Shown in pieces: positions 48,136 through 57,248 of a stretch of DNA of 64,000 nucleotides. Where the stretch lies: the NCBI GenBank assembly GCA_009377575.1, contig WHTU01000004.1:27029-91028 (forward strand), given 5' to 3'. The position numbers and the translations under genes are program-made. The notes beneath the pieces were generated by a model that did not search any database, had not been told where the DNA came from, and saw only the letters and a list, made by a program, of their open reading frames with translations. How positions within the stretch are numbered: the first letter of the stretch is position 1; the number at the start of each line of letters is the position of its first letter. The stretch comes from Nitrososphaeraceae archaeon (GTDB lineage Archaea > Thermoproteota > Nitrososphaeria > Nitrososphaerales > Nitrososphaeraceae).

Positions 48136-48657
48136 TCAGAACTGACCAAGATTTATACGACCAGCTATTCGTGCTTCCGATAATGAGATAGGCCTACCCA
48201 TCTCTCTTTCAAGCCATTCATCATCAGTCATTGTATCATCTCTTAGAGCTCCATCAATTTCAACATCGTCTTCATCATAGATGTAAGCATTATAGAATTT
48301 TGTTTTATTGATATCAAGTTCGCCCTGCAATTTATGAATGATATTGGCATATTTCTCTAATCCACGCAGGTCGTTATATCTATTCGATAATGCCATTCCC
48401 ATCCAAGCCCTACAGAGTCCTATCCATGTCTGGTTTACACTATAACCACTATCAAGAATTCGACTGTCATATCCAGGATGAGTTGAATAATAATGATCAT
48501 GGCAGAATCTCACTGTTCCCCTCATATGCATTGGCTTTACTTTGTTAGTTTTGTCGTCACGTCTGACGTACTCAGGCACATTCAGCTTGCCGTAATATTT
48601 TGTCCTTTTAACTAAACGACCATTCTTCCACGTTACGTAGGTGTACTTCCCTGGCAT
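48136..48657 (-). CDS. 173-aa hypothetical protein
   Basis: Basic N-terminal part (YTYVTWKNGRLVKRTKYYGK) followed by HMRGTVRFCHDHYYSTHPGY, a helical middle (WIGLCRAWMGMALSNRYNDL) and an acidic C-terminus (DDTMTDDEWLEREMGRPI). Conserved-looking aromatic and His residues, but no family recognised. Convergent with radA; probably the last gene of the element. Confidence 0.55.
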   Translation of the reverse strand: MPGKYTYVTWKNGRLVKRTKYYGKLNVPEYVRRDDKTNKVKPMHMRGTVRFCHDHYYSTHPGYDSRILDSGYSVNQTWIGLCRAWMGMALSNRYNDLRGLEKYANIIHKLQGELDINKTKFYNAYIYDEDDVEIDGALRDDTMTDDEWLEREMGRPISLSEARIAGRINLGQF

Positions 48658-49296
48658 TTTACTTCTTTATAATCATTACACAAAACCGGTATTTCTTTGT
48701 TATCAGTAAAGACTATGCGATGACAACTTTTGCATAATCTATAATCCACTTTTAGATAGGTCTGCCTTGGGTCAGATAGCTATTCATTCAATCTTTTGAA
48801 TGTCAAAATTTGAATCGAATCTGTTCTATATGATAATAAATGAAACATCGTGTTTGCGACTTTACGTTTACCATAAATCTTAATTAATGATCTTAGGGAA
48901 TGATTCGACAACTACCACATTCCCATATCAGCTTAGTACTATCTAAATAAGAAACTTGATATTTTTCTTTAACGAAATAGAAAGAATTCTACTGAAATCT
49001 TAAAAACAGACCGATGAGTAATGCTATATATAATGTATGAAAGTCTATGAACTTATACCCTTTATAGATATGTTGAGAAAGTCTAGACTATACAAGGCAC
49101 ATTTGAATAACCATCTCTAATCGATGGAGCCTACCTCCTTGGACTTATTATCAGCCATTGCTACAAGTGTTATAGCACTTGCAATCACAAGGTCCTCTAT
49201 CTTGGACGAACGAAGAGAATCCAACCATATCTAAATTAATCAATAGATCAAGGTCTACATCTGTTTTATCAATATAGTCTGCGTAATATGTAGCAT
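48658..49296. other. Intergenic, candidate right edge of the element
   Basis: 639 bp. No copy of the tRNA-Ser 3' end is visible. A minus-strand frame near 49.2 kb (GLDATYYADYIDKTDVDLDL, MVGFSSFVQDRG) and an overlapping plus frame are coding-like but cannot be named. Confidence 0.4.
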
Positions 49297-49659
49297 CTAG
49301 TCCTTCGACAATTGCATAGATGGTGGCAATTGTATTAACAGTGCCAATAACTTCTCCTTCAATTCAGACATAGAATCAAAAAAGTGATCCAATTGATCTT
49401 TGTCAAAATTATATAATCTCTTATCGTGAGTTATTACTTTGGGAAATTTTACGGTGAACCGGAAGTTACTTGGGGTTCGTTTATACCGGTTCTTGACCAT
49501 GAATTCATTGGGAATCCCGTAAAATGATAAGTCTATTTCTACGTAATCAAATACACTAGAGTAATATTTCAGCCATCTCGAATTCTCTATAGATTTAGGA
49601 TAAAATGGTCCTTGCCATGATGAGTAGCTCCAACCCGAACATCCAATGTAATATTGCAT
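49297..49659 (-). pseudogene. C-terminally truncated DUF72 protein
   Basis: 120 residues. YYIGCSGWSYSSWQGPFYPK, WLKYYSSVFDYVEIDLSFYG and FTVKFPKVITHDKRL are the first half of a DUF72 (TIM-barrel) protein, which is normally about 240 residues. The sequence stops after LIQLPPSMQLSKD, before the second half, which is not found in any frame downstream. Likely non-functional. Confidence 0.75.
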
Positions 49660-49826
49660 TCGCTGTTGCAGTATGCTTATTTATATATACAACAATACAA
49701 ACAGATAGTCATTCTGTAGTTCGAGGTTGAAACCATGGGCAAAAATTGTTACTATAGCACTTTTGGTAGCATAATGATCATGCATCGCACTTTTAATTAC
49801 GAAATATAATCAATGATAACAAAAAT

Positions 49827-50399
49827 ATGGCATTTAGAAATTTCCCTAAATTAAATGGTGCCTTTATTAACTTAAGAGAACTTTCAGTAAATGACTCAAA
49901 GCTAATAACTCGTTTTATGAATTACAAAATTGCAAAAAATCTGTATGATGTACCTTATCCCTATACGATGAAAAATGCTCTAGACTTTATCAAGTCTTCC
50001 CGTAGCGATTTTAACTCCTTTAATGCCATACATTTTGCAATAGAATACCGGAAGTCATCAACTAATGATTCTCTGCCGTTCGTAGGAGTTATAGGCCTCA
50101 AAGGTATTGATCTAGTCAATAAAAAAGCAGGTCTAGGATACTGGATTGGAGAAGAATACTGGGGTAAAGGGATAGCTACAGCAGGTGTGCAACTCATTAT
50201 TTCCTATGCATTTTCTGAATTAGGATTTGAAGAAATCGATGCTTATGTCTTTCCTGAAAATAAGGCCTCGATTAGGGTTTTAGAAAAAAATGGCATGAAC
50301 CTTATAGGAGAAATAAATGAATATCATCCTGTGTCGGGAATGTATCGAGCTTCACTTAAATATATGATACGAGAAAGCGAGAGAGAAATTATGGCATAG
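49827..50399 (+). CDS. GNAT acetyltransferase, RimJ/RimL type
   Basis: 190 residues. INLRELSVNDSKLITRFMN, GLGYWIGEEYWGKGIATAGV (acetyl-CoA P-loop-like turn) and YVFPENKASIRVLEKNGM are the classical RimJ/RimL motifs for N-terminal or small-molecule acetylation. ATG start. Single gene, convergent with another GNAT. Confidence 0.9.
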   Translation: MAFRNFPKLNGAFINLRELSVNDSKLITRFMNYKIAKNLYDVPYPYTMKNALDFIKSSRSDFNSFNAIHFAIEYRKSSTNDSLPFVGVIGLKGIDLVNKKAGLGYWIGEEYWGKGIATAGVQLIISYAFSELGFEEIDAYVFPENKASIRVLEKNGMNLIGEINEYHPVSGMYRASLKYMIRESEREIMA

Positions 50400-50432
50400 A
50401 ACAGTAGATTTCATAATTACGCATAAACAGTT

Positions 50433-51125
50433 TCATTTGTCTATCCAATGTCCGCAACCTCGCACTTTCAGGTCCTCGATGTCAATGACATCTGGCATGT
50501 TAGCAATGGTTTTGCTAAGCAAATCAGTCTTTCTATAGTCATAGACATCTGTATATACAGAATTAATGAAGTCTGCTATACTCTTTTTTGATATCCAAGT
50601 TATATTCTTTGAAAGTTTAATGATCAGATACATCTCTTCTGCATCTCCATCTACTTGTATTGGAAGTAAATAATTAACGCCTTTCAATACTTTCACTCCT
50701 AGCCTGGAATAAAATTGGATCCTTCTCTTTCTTCTTAGCCATTCATCTGGATCAGGTACATTTTCTTTCGGTACCTCTAACAACATTCCTATGCTATCTG
50801 GAATAAAACGATTAAGCTCATTATTTGTGAATTCAAATAGCTTTCTACCTATACCCCGCCGTTGAAAATTTGGGATAACTGCCATATAGTCAAGTAATGC
50901 CATTTTTAAATATTCAAAAATATATAACAAAGAGATACCTATCATAGAGTTATCTTCTACGGCAGCATATAGATGATACTTGTTATCATTTTTGAGCATA
51001 TCGTAGATATGATTGAGATATATGTCCAGCTGTTTGGCATTTTCCAATGGAAATGTTGAAAGATATATGTTACGAAGTTCTTCAAATTCCGTATCAGTTA
51101 AATTACTAACTTCCTTTATGATCAT
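50433..51125 (-). CDS. GNAT-family N-acetyltransferase
   Basis: 230 residues from Met at 51125 (18 extra codons upstream in frame look non-conserved). DYMAVIPNFQRRGIGRKLFE is motif A with the RRGIG acetyl-CoA turn; FYSRLGVKVLKGVNY is motif B. The C-terminal 70 residues are extra. The substrate is unknown. Convergent with the preceding GNAT gene. Confidence 0.85.
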   Translation of the reverse strand: MIIKEVSNLTDTEFEELRNIYLSTFPLENAKQLDIYLNHIYDMLKNDNKYHLYAAVEDNSMIGISLLYIFEYLKMALLDYMAVIPNFQRRGIGRKLFEFTNNELNRFIPDSIGMLLEVPKENVPDPDEWLRRKRRIQFYSRLGVKVLKGVNYLLPIQVDGDAEEMYLIIKLSKNITWISKKSIADFINSVYTDVYDYRKTDLLSKTIANMPDVIDIEDLKVRGCGHWIDK

Positions 51126-51340
51126 AAAGGAATTAACCCATCTGTAGATGATATTAAGATAATGATACAATATTGGCAATGATCGGAATGTTCTTTCAGG
51201 AAATGTGGGTGGGGGAAATCAGGGGATAAGATTTAGGATAAAAACTATATGATTATAAGATTTAGACCTGATTTCATTGTGCTTTTTGCTTAAGTAGAGA
51301 AGGACAGATTATAAACCATGACATCCTAAGCTAGCTAGCT

Positions 51341-51667
51341 ATGAGTTCCTTAGATCCGACTGCAAGAGGAATGGTGGATAACTTTGTTGATGGCACAATC
51401 GCCGAAATACCACAATGGGTTTCAAGGATAAGACCACAAACTGCTTTGAATAAGCAACATGGTATTTTGAGTGAATACGAAGATGATAATAATGAAACTG
51501 TTCTTATGGTTGGATTTATTCAGGGATTTGTATTTGGCCTTTTTCATGGATGGTATCATGAGCACTACAATAATTTCCCCGATGACCAACAGTTGTTAGA
51601 AGTAGGCAGGATAGTAGGCGGAAGCTTATCGAAGATCAAGGACGCTGTATTGAATAGGGATGATTGA
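51341..51667 (+). CDS. 108-aa hypothetical protein
   Basis: Starts MSSLDPTARGMVDNFVDGT; a Gly/Phe/His-rich centre (GFIQGFVFGLFHGWYHEHYN) and a helical end (LEVGRIVGGSLSKIKDAVL). The start is preceded by a plausible promoter (AT-rich, ggataaaaactatatg). No family recognised. Confidence 0.6.
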   Translation: MSSLDPTARGMVDNFVDGTIAEIPQWVSRIRPQTALNKQHGILSEYEDDNNETVLMVGFIQGFVFGLFHGWYHEHYNNFPDDQQLLEVGRIVGGSLSKIKDAVLNRDD

Positions 51668-51726
51668 TATAATTGGTTCAAGTATTATGCCCCTGATTCC
51701 ATTACGACGTCACATTAGATCAAGAA

Positions 51727-52063
51727 ATGACAATCATAGTTTTAACTGGAAGTCCTGGAATCGGGAAGACCACAGTAGTATTGCGTGTTGCCGGAGAATT
51801 AAAAGAAAGAGGAGTGAATGTAGGCGGTGTAATCTCTAGAGAGCTCAGAACCAATAATGTAAGAACAGTGCCCGCGAAAAGATTTCGATAGCACCTTCGG
51901 TAAAGCGATTTACAGTTTTACCGAAAGAGAGAAGATCAAACTTGCATCATTTCCTTTAGATGACAATCATATACTGAGGGTTTCAATCGAAAAGGAAGAA
52001 AAAGATCATGCTCAAATAATTCACAGTATACTAGACACTATTCGAGCTTCTTCCAAGAATTGA
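51727..52063 (+). pseudogene. Chimeric relic: THEP1-like NTPase start joined to DUF6659-like end
   Basis: ATG 51727 begins a P-loop NTPase of THEP1 type ([29 protein letters not shown]) that hits a stop after 54 codons. In another frame, sequence matching the C-terminal half of the DUF6659-like family follows ([36 protein letters not shown]), compare 5700-6059. Neither part is complete. Confidence 0.6.
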
Positions 52064-52259
52064 TTAGTAATCGATGGAGGATGATCATCTGCTTTGCATA
52101 TTCTCTCTCATCATATTGACTGCTGCCCCCTATGCCTCAAGCCATCTTACGAGAGTAGGACGACAGTGAGGCTTTTTTTGTAGCTGCATAGATTGGATAG
52201 ATGACGCGAATCTGTGGTAAATACTAATTATATCTACGTAGCTTAATGTAAATATATAA

Positions 52260-53207
52260 TTGACTGACCAGTTCGACGGCATCACTCCACCAACTGCCAC
52301 AACTGAGATCCTGTATGGTGTTGAAAATGCAGTAGGAAGGGGAGTAAAATTTATGCAAAATGCAAAAGAGATCATGGATTTGTTTGGTGATAAGTACGGG
52401 CCTTCTATTATCATGACGTTTGATGTTTATAAGGATAACTATATTGCGGCAAGGCAGTGAGGCTGCAAAATAAGGCTTATAACTGAAATCACCTCCGATA
52501 ACATTCACTACTGTAAAGGACTAATGAAGATAGTAAATGAATTAAGACATTTAGAAGGTTTCAAAGGCGGCATGGCGGTGAGTGAATCAGAATACATGAC
52601 CACTACAACTCTGTCTGAAAAACAACTATTGACTCAAATCTTTTATAGCAATGCCTTGGAAGTGGTTGAACAAGCGCAATACATTTTCAATACTTTTTGG
52701 AATAAAGCAATACCTGCCAAACAAAGAATAAAGGAGATCGAAGAAAATCAAAAAAGAGAGTTTATTGAAACTATTCAAGACTCTGAAGAAACTCTCAGCC
52801 TTATTTCAAAGGTACTATCTTCTGCAACCGAAGAGATATTGATAATATTTTCGCACGCAAACATACTCCATCAATACCAAAAACATGGAATATTAGATCT
52901 GCTGAAAAGAAAGGCAGAAGATGAAATCATAATTAGAATCTTGATTGGGATGGATTATTCCATAGCAGAAAAGGCAATAGAATCGTTGAAGGGATATTAG
53001 TATATAGAGTTACGTTATCTTCTTAAATCAATACAAACCAAACTAACAACTATAGTAGCAGACAGACAAGTATCATTAGTAATAGAAGAAAAAGAGAAAG
53101 AAGATTCAATTGGTTTAGCAACATACTCAAATAGTGAATCAACAGTTTTGTCATATGCTTCTATATTTGAGAATCTATGGATTCAATCGGAGTTCACGCA
53201 ACAGTAA
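52260..53207 (+). pseudogene. Histidine-kinase N-terminal sensory region with two in-frame stops
   Basis: A single frame from TTG 52260 to TAA 53205 is broken by TGA 52458-52460 and TAG 52998-53000. Each part is gene-like: EILYGVENAVGRGVKFMQNA, then CKIRLITEITSDNIHYCKGL, LRHLEGFKGGMAVSESEYMT, then IGLATYSNSESTVLSYASIF. The family usually continues to a histidine-kinase domain, which is absent. The TGA sits where relatives have Arg (CGA to TGA). Confidence 0.75.
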
Positions 53208-53248
53208 AGTTTCGAATATGCTAACGACCAACATAACGTATACCGATA

Positions 53249-53422
53249 CTAATTTTCAAGACACGAATGTCGCCTTCCCATCACGCCTCCAGTATAATCT
53301 CCAGTAACCCTCACTATGCATCCTTCAGCATCACATATTTCCCTTAGTAATTCTAAGGTTAATCTAATATTTGCTACATATCGGGTACCATTTTCATGTA
53401 TTGATGGAAGAAATCCTGTTCT
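53249..53422 (-). pseudogene. Short coding-like fragment
   Basis: 57 codons with no start codon between TAA stops. The content is protein-like (IHENGTRYVANIRLTLELLR, EICDAEGCIVRVTGDYTGG). Probably a relic. Not recognised. Confidence 0.25.
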
Positions 53423-53468
53423 TTATGATAGCTTTAATATGTATAACTAGCCATATCCAGTTAGGTAC

Positions 53469-53866
53469 TTACGCATGTTGAACCTGAAGTGCTTGGTTCT
53501 GAAGTACTGTCCTTATAAATTGTTCGAATAGCGTGTTGAGCTCTAAGATATTCTCCATATCCATTGGTGGAGTTCTGAATTCAAATTGACACGAACCACA
53601 CTGCATCTCCATAATGGCTTTGACGTAAAAGAAAAAAGTTGTGAATCGGGTTGTTTCTTGTTATTTATTATCGTCCATGCTGCACGTCTAACCTCTTCTA
53701 CTTCGTCTATGCACCGTTTGTAAAAATACACGAGATCACCCTTTGCAAGATCGAATACAAACCTTTGCGATAATTGCTTTAATACCTTAATATCTCTACT
53801 AATGGTAGAGACATGCACTCCTAATAAATGGGCTATGTCTGTCTCATTATATCCCTGTGCTAGCAT
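53469..53866 (-). pseudogene. Frameshifted HTH protein
   Basis: The N-terminal frame (53543-53866) encodes an HTH (MLAQGYNETDIAHLLGVHVS, TISRDIKVLKQLSQRFVFDL). After an A-rich stretch near 53640, the gene continues in another frame (MEMQCGSCQFEFRTPPMDME, with a CxxC, then ILELNTLFEQFIRTVL) to TAA 53469. Upstream codons without ATG (YYIEERRREVAQ) also belong to it. The family is multi-copy in Nitrososphaera genomes. Confidence 0.65.
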
Positions 53867-54181
53867 TTGTGCAACTTCTCTTCTACGTTCCTCTATGTAG
53901 TATATCCACTTCTTTTACACATGAGGGCGTGTGTTTTGCATCCTGTTTCTTGTAGTTTCTAGTAGGTTCGCATACGCCATAGCTACATGTTCCTGTTCAT
54001 AGTTGTGACTATCTTTTCATAATAGGGCCATAACTCACGCTCATCATGGCACCCTTAGTGCTCTGGTACTGGTGTCTTTCCCTAAATGGCTTATTCCTAT
54101 TTTCAGATATTTGCTACAAGACATTTCATCAAAATATACAAGTGTTCTAGAACACAAACGGCTAGCGCAGAAAAAAGCCAT
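53867..54181. other. Intergenic, HTH relic end plus spacer
   Basis: 315 bp. The first 36 bp extend the HTH relic to a stop; the rest has no gene. Confidence 0.4.
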
Positions 54182-54484
54182 CTAGGCTTCCTTTACATCT
54201 GCTTCGTCCATCTCCGTTTCGAACCGTGCATCTGTTTTTTCCAAAGGCTCAAATCCTTCTTTTACATATCTTATTCTGTTTCCGTATTCCTTTTCCTTCT
54301 CTGACACTCTAATGCTCTTAAGTAGATCAAGCTGACTAGCTGCACTTTTGTAAAACTCTTTTCTCAGCTTGGCATCTCCAGAAATGTATTTGGCAGAAGC
54401 ATAAATTCCAATAGCAAGTAGATAAGTGCAGAACAGTGGAGAGAGATTAAGAGAGTATGTGTTGTTTGAAACGTACCTATCCAT
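54182..54484 (-). CDS. 100-aa single-span membrane protein
   Basis: One hydrophobic stretch (LSPLFCTYLLAIGIYASAKY, residues 14-33) followed by a charged helical domain (KLRKEFYKSAASQLDLLKSI, EKEKEYGNRIRYVKEG) and an acidic tail. Divergent from the small acidic protein. Function unknown. Confidence 0.6.
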   Translation of the reverse strand: MDRYVSNNTYSLNLSPLFCTYLLAIGIYASAKYISGDAKLRKEFYKSAASQLDLLKSIRVSEKEKEYGNRIRYVKEGFEPLEKTDARFETEMDEADVKEA

Positions 54485-54556
54485 TAGAGATCTTTATTTT
54501 TAGTAGGCTTGGCATTAAGCTTTATGTATTTAAATATATATCTTACCTTATAAGAT

Positions 54557-54676
54557 ATGAGCAATAAAGATGCTGAAAAAGAAGAAATGAAAGATGAAAC
54601 TCACGAAGAAGAAGACACGGAACAGGATGAACAGGATGCTGAAAATGAAAATGATACAGATTATCAACAAGAATGA
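54557..54676 (+). CDS. 39-aa strongly acidic protein
   Basis: ATG 54557, TGA 54674-54676. More than half is Glu, Asp, Asn or Gln (DETHEEEDTEQDEQDAENEN). Same style as 9302-9433 but not obviously homologous. It begins just after a TATA-like tatatatc, so it may be leaderless. Confidence 0.5.
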   Translation: MSNKDAEKEEMKDETHEEEDTEQDEQDAENENDTDYQQE

Positions 54677-54741
54677 ACATTACTTAAAGAAACAAATTAT
54701 AACTAACCATCACATATGAGCAAGTGATATGTAATTTGATA

Positions 54742-55071
54742 TCAGGTAATTGAAGTGCCAAATTGGCCAGATAGTATAGATTTCGCTAATTCGTACGGTT
54801 TATTGCCATTTAATATCTCATTCAGGAGCATAATAAGATCATCAATAGTAACCACATTTACTCCTTCAAACTCCGTAGAACCCTTAGATCGAGTAATCTG
54901 ATCTACTTCGACTTGCGTAATTAGAACAGGGTAGATCTTGACTTCGTCTGATTTTATTCTTTGTCTTAATTCAAAAGAAATATCTTGTATATCTGCTACT
55001 TTTTCACTTTTCCAGTCGGTTGTACATTGACAAAGGAATATCTCTTTATCCTCGGCTAGTGATACTTTCCA
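54742..55071 (-). pseudogene. 5'-truncated unknown gene
   Basis: 110 open codons without start, between TAG 55072-55074 and TGA 54742. Strong protein character: KVSLAEDKEIFLCQCTTDWK, YPVLITQVEVDQITRSKGST, EGVNVVTIDDLIMLLNEILN. The alternation of hydrophobic strands and a final helix is reminiscent of the C-terminal part of a restriction-endonuclease-like fold, but no catalytic residues can be assigned. Confidence 0.5.
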
Positions 55072-55454
55072 CTAACTAAAAGCTCTTATTTGCAAAATTT
55101 TAAAATTGATTGTCTTACGTTATGTTGTAATCATACAATGTTATTTGAAATAAGCATGATTGCGAGATGAAATAGATCTATATGTTCCAATCAATACATC
55201 CTGATAGCAATTAATTGGAGTTACTCTCATGATAATCGTACTCTTCCCTTGAGATTGTCGAAGAGTCTACCTGATCGTTTACTTTAGGCCTTATCGATCC
55301 CTTCACGACTTGGAATAAGTCTTCAAGACGAGCAAGCACGACAGCCATACTAGGTAACGAATGGGGATGACTGTTATGTGTTGGTGATACAAATCTGACT
55401 GTCAGTGAGGTTGAATTAGAACCAACTCGGTCTTACGTTGCCATAATTACAGAT
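55072..55454. other. Intergenic, no supported gene
   Basis: 383 bp, no frame of note; the missing 5' part of the truncated gene at 54742-55071 is not found here in any frame. Confidence 0.4.
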
Positions 55455-55637
55455 TTATGCTACACCTACAGGAGGTCTTCTGGACTCGCTATGCTCCAAC
55501 AATCTATGGTAGTTAAATATATACTCACTCTCAAGTATCAAGTTGCATAAACTGCATTTCCATTTGCGAGTTAATCGTCCTTCAATATTGGCCATACGGT
55601 TCTGCTGAAGTTCTTGTTTTGCGGCTGTTTCAGGCAT
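55455..55637 (-). CDS. C2H2 zinc-finger protein
   Basis: 60 residues with one classical finger: C-x2-C-x12-H-x4-H in KCSLCNLILESEYIFNYHRL with LEH. Basic and Gln-rich N-terminus, short Pro tail. Single-finger C2H2 proteins are known from archaea; DNA or protein binding is likely. Confidence 0.8.
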   Translation of the reverse strand: MPETAAKQELQQNRMANIEGRLTRKWKCSLCNLILESEYIFNYHRLLEHSESRRPPVGVA

Positions 55638-55780
55638 ATATAATTACTTAGAGAATACTAGTAGTTAAGGATTTGGCCGAGCTCGAAAAGTCTCTTCAGA
55701 TTCTTACCAACTTCTTACATAATAGCCAATTTGTTCGACACTCTTTCAAATATTGAGATATCAGAACTGATAGCTATCTA

Positions 55781-55954
55781 TTATCTTTCAATTATCTGGC
55801 CCAAAGTCAAGTTCACTGATATAGGATTGGATATTGAAGATATTCCATTTGGGTCGGTAATGGTTGCTTCAGCTCTCACGCCTTCTAGGCTTTCATCAGT
55901 AAATGTAGTTGCAAACTGTATTGAACCACTTTGATTTGCATGAGACGCTTGAGC
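55781..55954 (-). pseudogene. Fragment of an 11.3-kb-type surface protein
   Basis: 57 codons after TGA 55955 with no start. SGSIQFATTFTDESLEGVRA and SNPISVNLTLGQIIER match the C-terminal part of the protein at 11251-11910 (SGEIQLATTFEDELL, SNTLETRLALGQNI). A truncated paralogue. Confidence 0.6.
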
Positions 55955-56195
55955 TCAATTGCATGGGTAAATAGGGCTAAACGAAAGACAAGAGATTTCT
56001 GATCACTAAACAGGAAGCGATTTGATTACATTATGAAAGCTCAACAACATGGCTTCATAGCTGAAAGAAGAATAAACATGCACACAATGTAGTCTAGTTT
56101 AAGCTTCTTTCTGCTAATCTACAGGGAATAAGAACATTGATATTTAGAAGCACTTATGTCAGGGATTAGCCATTAAGAGTTTCGTGTAACCATAA

Positions 56196-57178
56196 TTGGC
56201 AATAAAAGATAGAAGTGTTAGAAGAACCCACAAGCCTAGTGTGATTCCTAATAATGATAATGGCGTGAAATCTGGACAACCTGCACAGAGACAGGAACAA
56301 CAGCAAAATATGATTCGTCGTTCAGATGGTTCAGATAGCACGAAGAAAAAACCTATTGCATATGCTGGTCCTGAACAGATTGTATATGAAGGAGGAAAAG
56401 TACAGTTGGAAGGTTTCTGCAATTTGGATCAGAATGAACTAGAACTAAATAGGGACCTAGTATATGATTGGATTTTTGTAAGTGAAGGTTCTGATGCGAC
56501 AATACCCCAACAGGAATTCAAAAGTATAAAAAATCCTACTTTTACAGCTCCGTATATTGGTTTCAAACCAATATGAGATAATCAATACAGGGAGAATGTA
56601 GGCGATAGATTTATTTCCAATGAGGATTATAAGCCATACTCTAATCTCATTTTCCAACTAGTTGTTACCGATAAGAGCACGAATTTGAAAAGTGATCCTT
56701 CGTTTGTTACTATTATTGTGAAGATGATACAAAGAGCATTAGTCTTGCAAGGCGGTGGAGCTTTAGGAGCTTATGAGATGGGAGCGTACAAGGCTTTATG
56801 TGAAAAACTAATATCAAAGGACAATTCTAATGGAGAGAATCTAAGAAAAAATAGGCCATTATTTGATATAATTGCTGGTACTTCAATAGATAAGATCTCA
56901 GAAAGATACCTTAAAGAAGGCAAAGACGGCGAAGACGATTTTAGAAAGATATGCCGAGAGATATAGAAGATCCTAAGCTCAGTGAAAAGCTAATAACACT
57001 TCAACTTCAGGAAATGATGACGTTCGCGTTCACAAGTCTTCAGATATTCAATGAGTTTATGAAGTATTTTGAGAAGTTCAAGTCCAAAGAAAAGTTGACC
57101 GAGGAAGATAAGGAAATAATTAGATCATTATGGCATACAATGTCCCATTTATCGAGTAAGGTTAAAGGTTTTGGATAG
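56196..57178 (+). pseudogene. PKD-like/patatin chimeric relic
   Basis: The first part (56196-56574) encodes a PKD/Ig-like segment (PIAYAGPEQIVYEGGKVQLE). An in-frame TGA (56575) is followed by more of the same domain (FQLVVTDKSTNLKSDPSFVT). It runs directly into a patatin start (RALVLQGGGALGAYEMGAYK, then IIAGTSI with the catalytic Ser), which breaks off right after GTSI. A helical segment in two frames finishes at 57178 (KLITLQLQEMMTFAFTSLQI). Several families are joined; not functional. Confidence 0.6.
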
Positions 57179-57248
57179 TTGGTTATATACGTATACATAC
57201 TGTCAAATTGAGGTTGAAGACTTTAATACGAGATAGATTATAGGTGCT

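Larger units (their letters stand above)
40138..48660. mobile_element. Integrated element next to tRNA-Ser, integrase decayed
   Basis: The left edge is the tRNA-Ser 3' end, immediately followed by an integrase pseudogene in the same orientation, the usual arrangement for tRNA-targeting tyrosine-recombinase elements in thaumarchaea. The cargo has its own regulators, the type IIB topoisomerase-like pair and a RadA-type gene. The right edge is not defined: I found no second copy of the tRNA 3' end downstream, so the boundary near 48.66 kb is a guess from gene character. Confidence 0.6.

Noticed and set aside
41309-48657. Provirus
   Set aside because: No capsid, portal, terminase or packaging ATPase gene in the element.
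48661-49296. Right attachment site (repeat of the tRNA-Ser 3' end)
   Set aside because: No stretch resembling ggttcgagtcccactccc was found there or further right in the window.
52260-53207. Stop-codon recoding (selenocysteine or pyrrolysine)
   Set aside because: Two different stops in a truncated gene surrounded by relics, no recoding machinery or SECIS-like structure seen; pseudogene is simpler.
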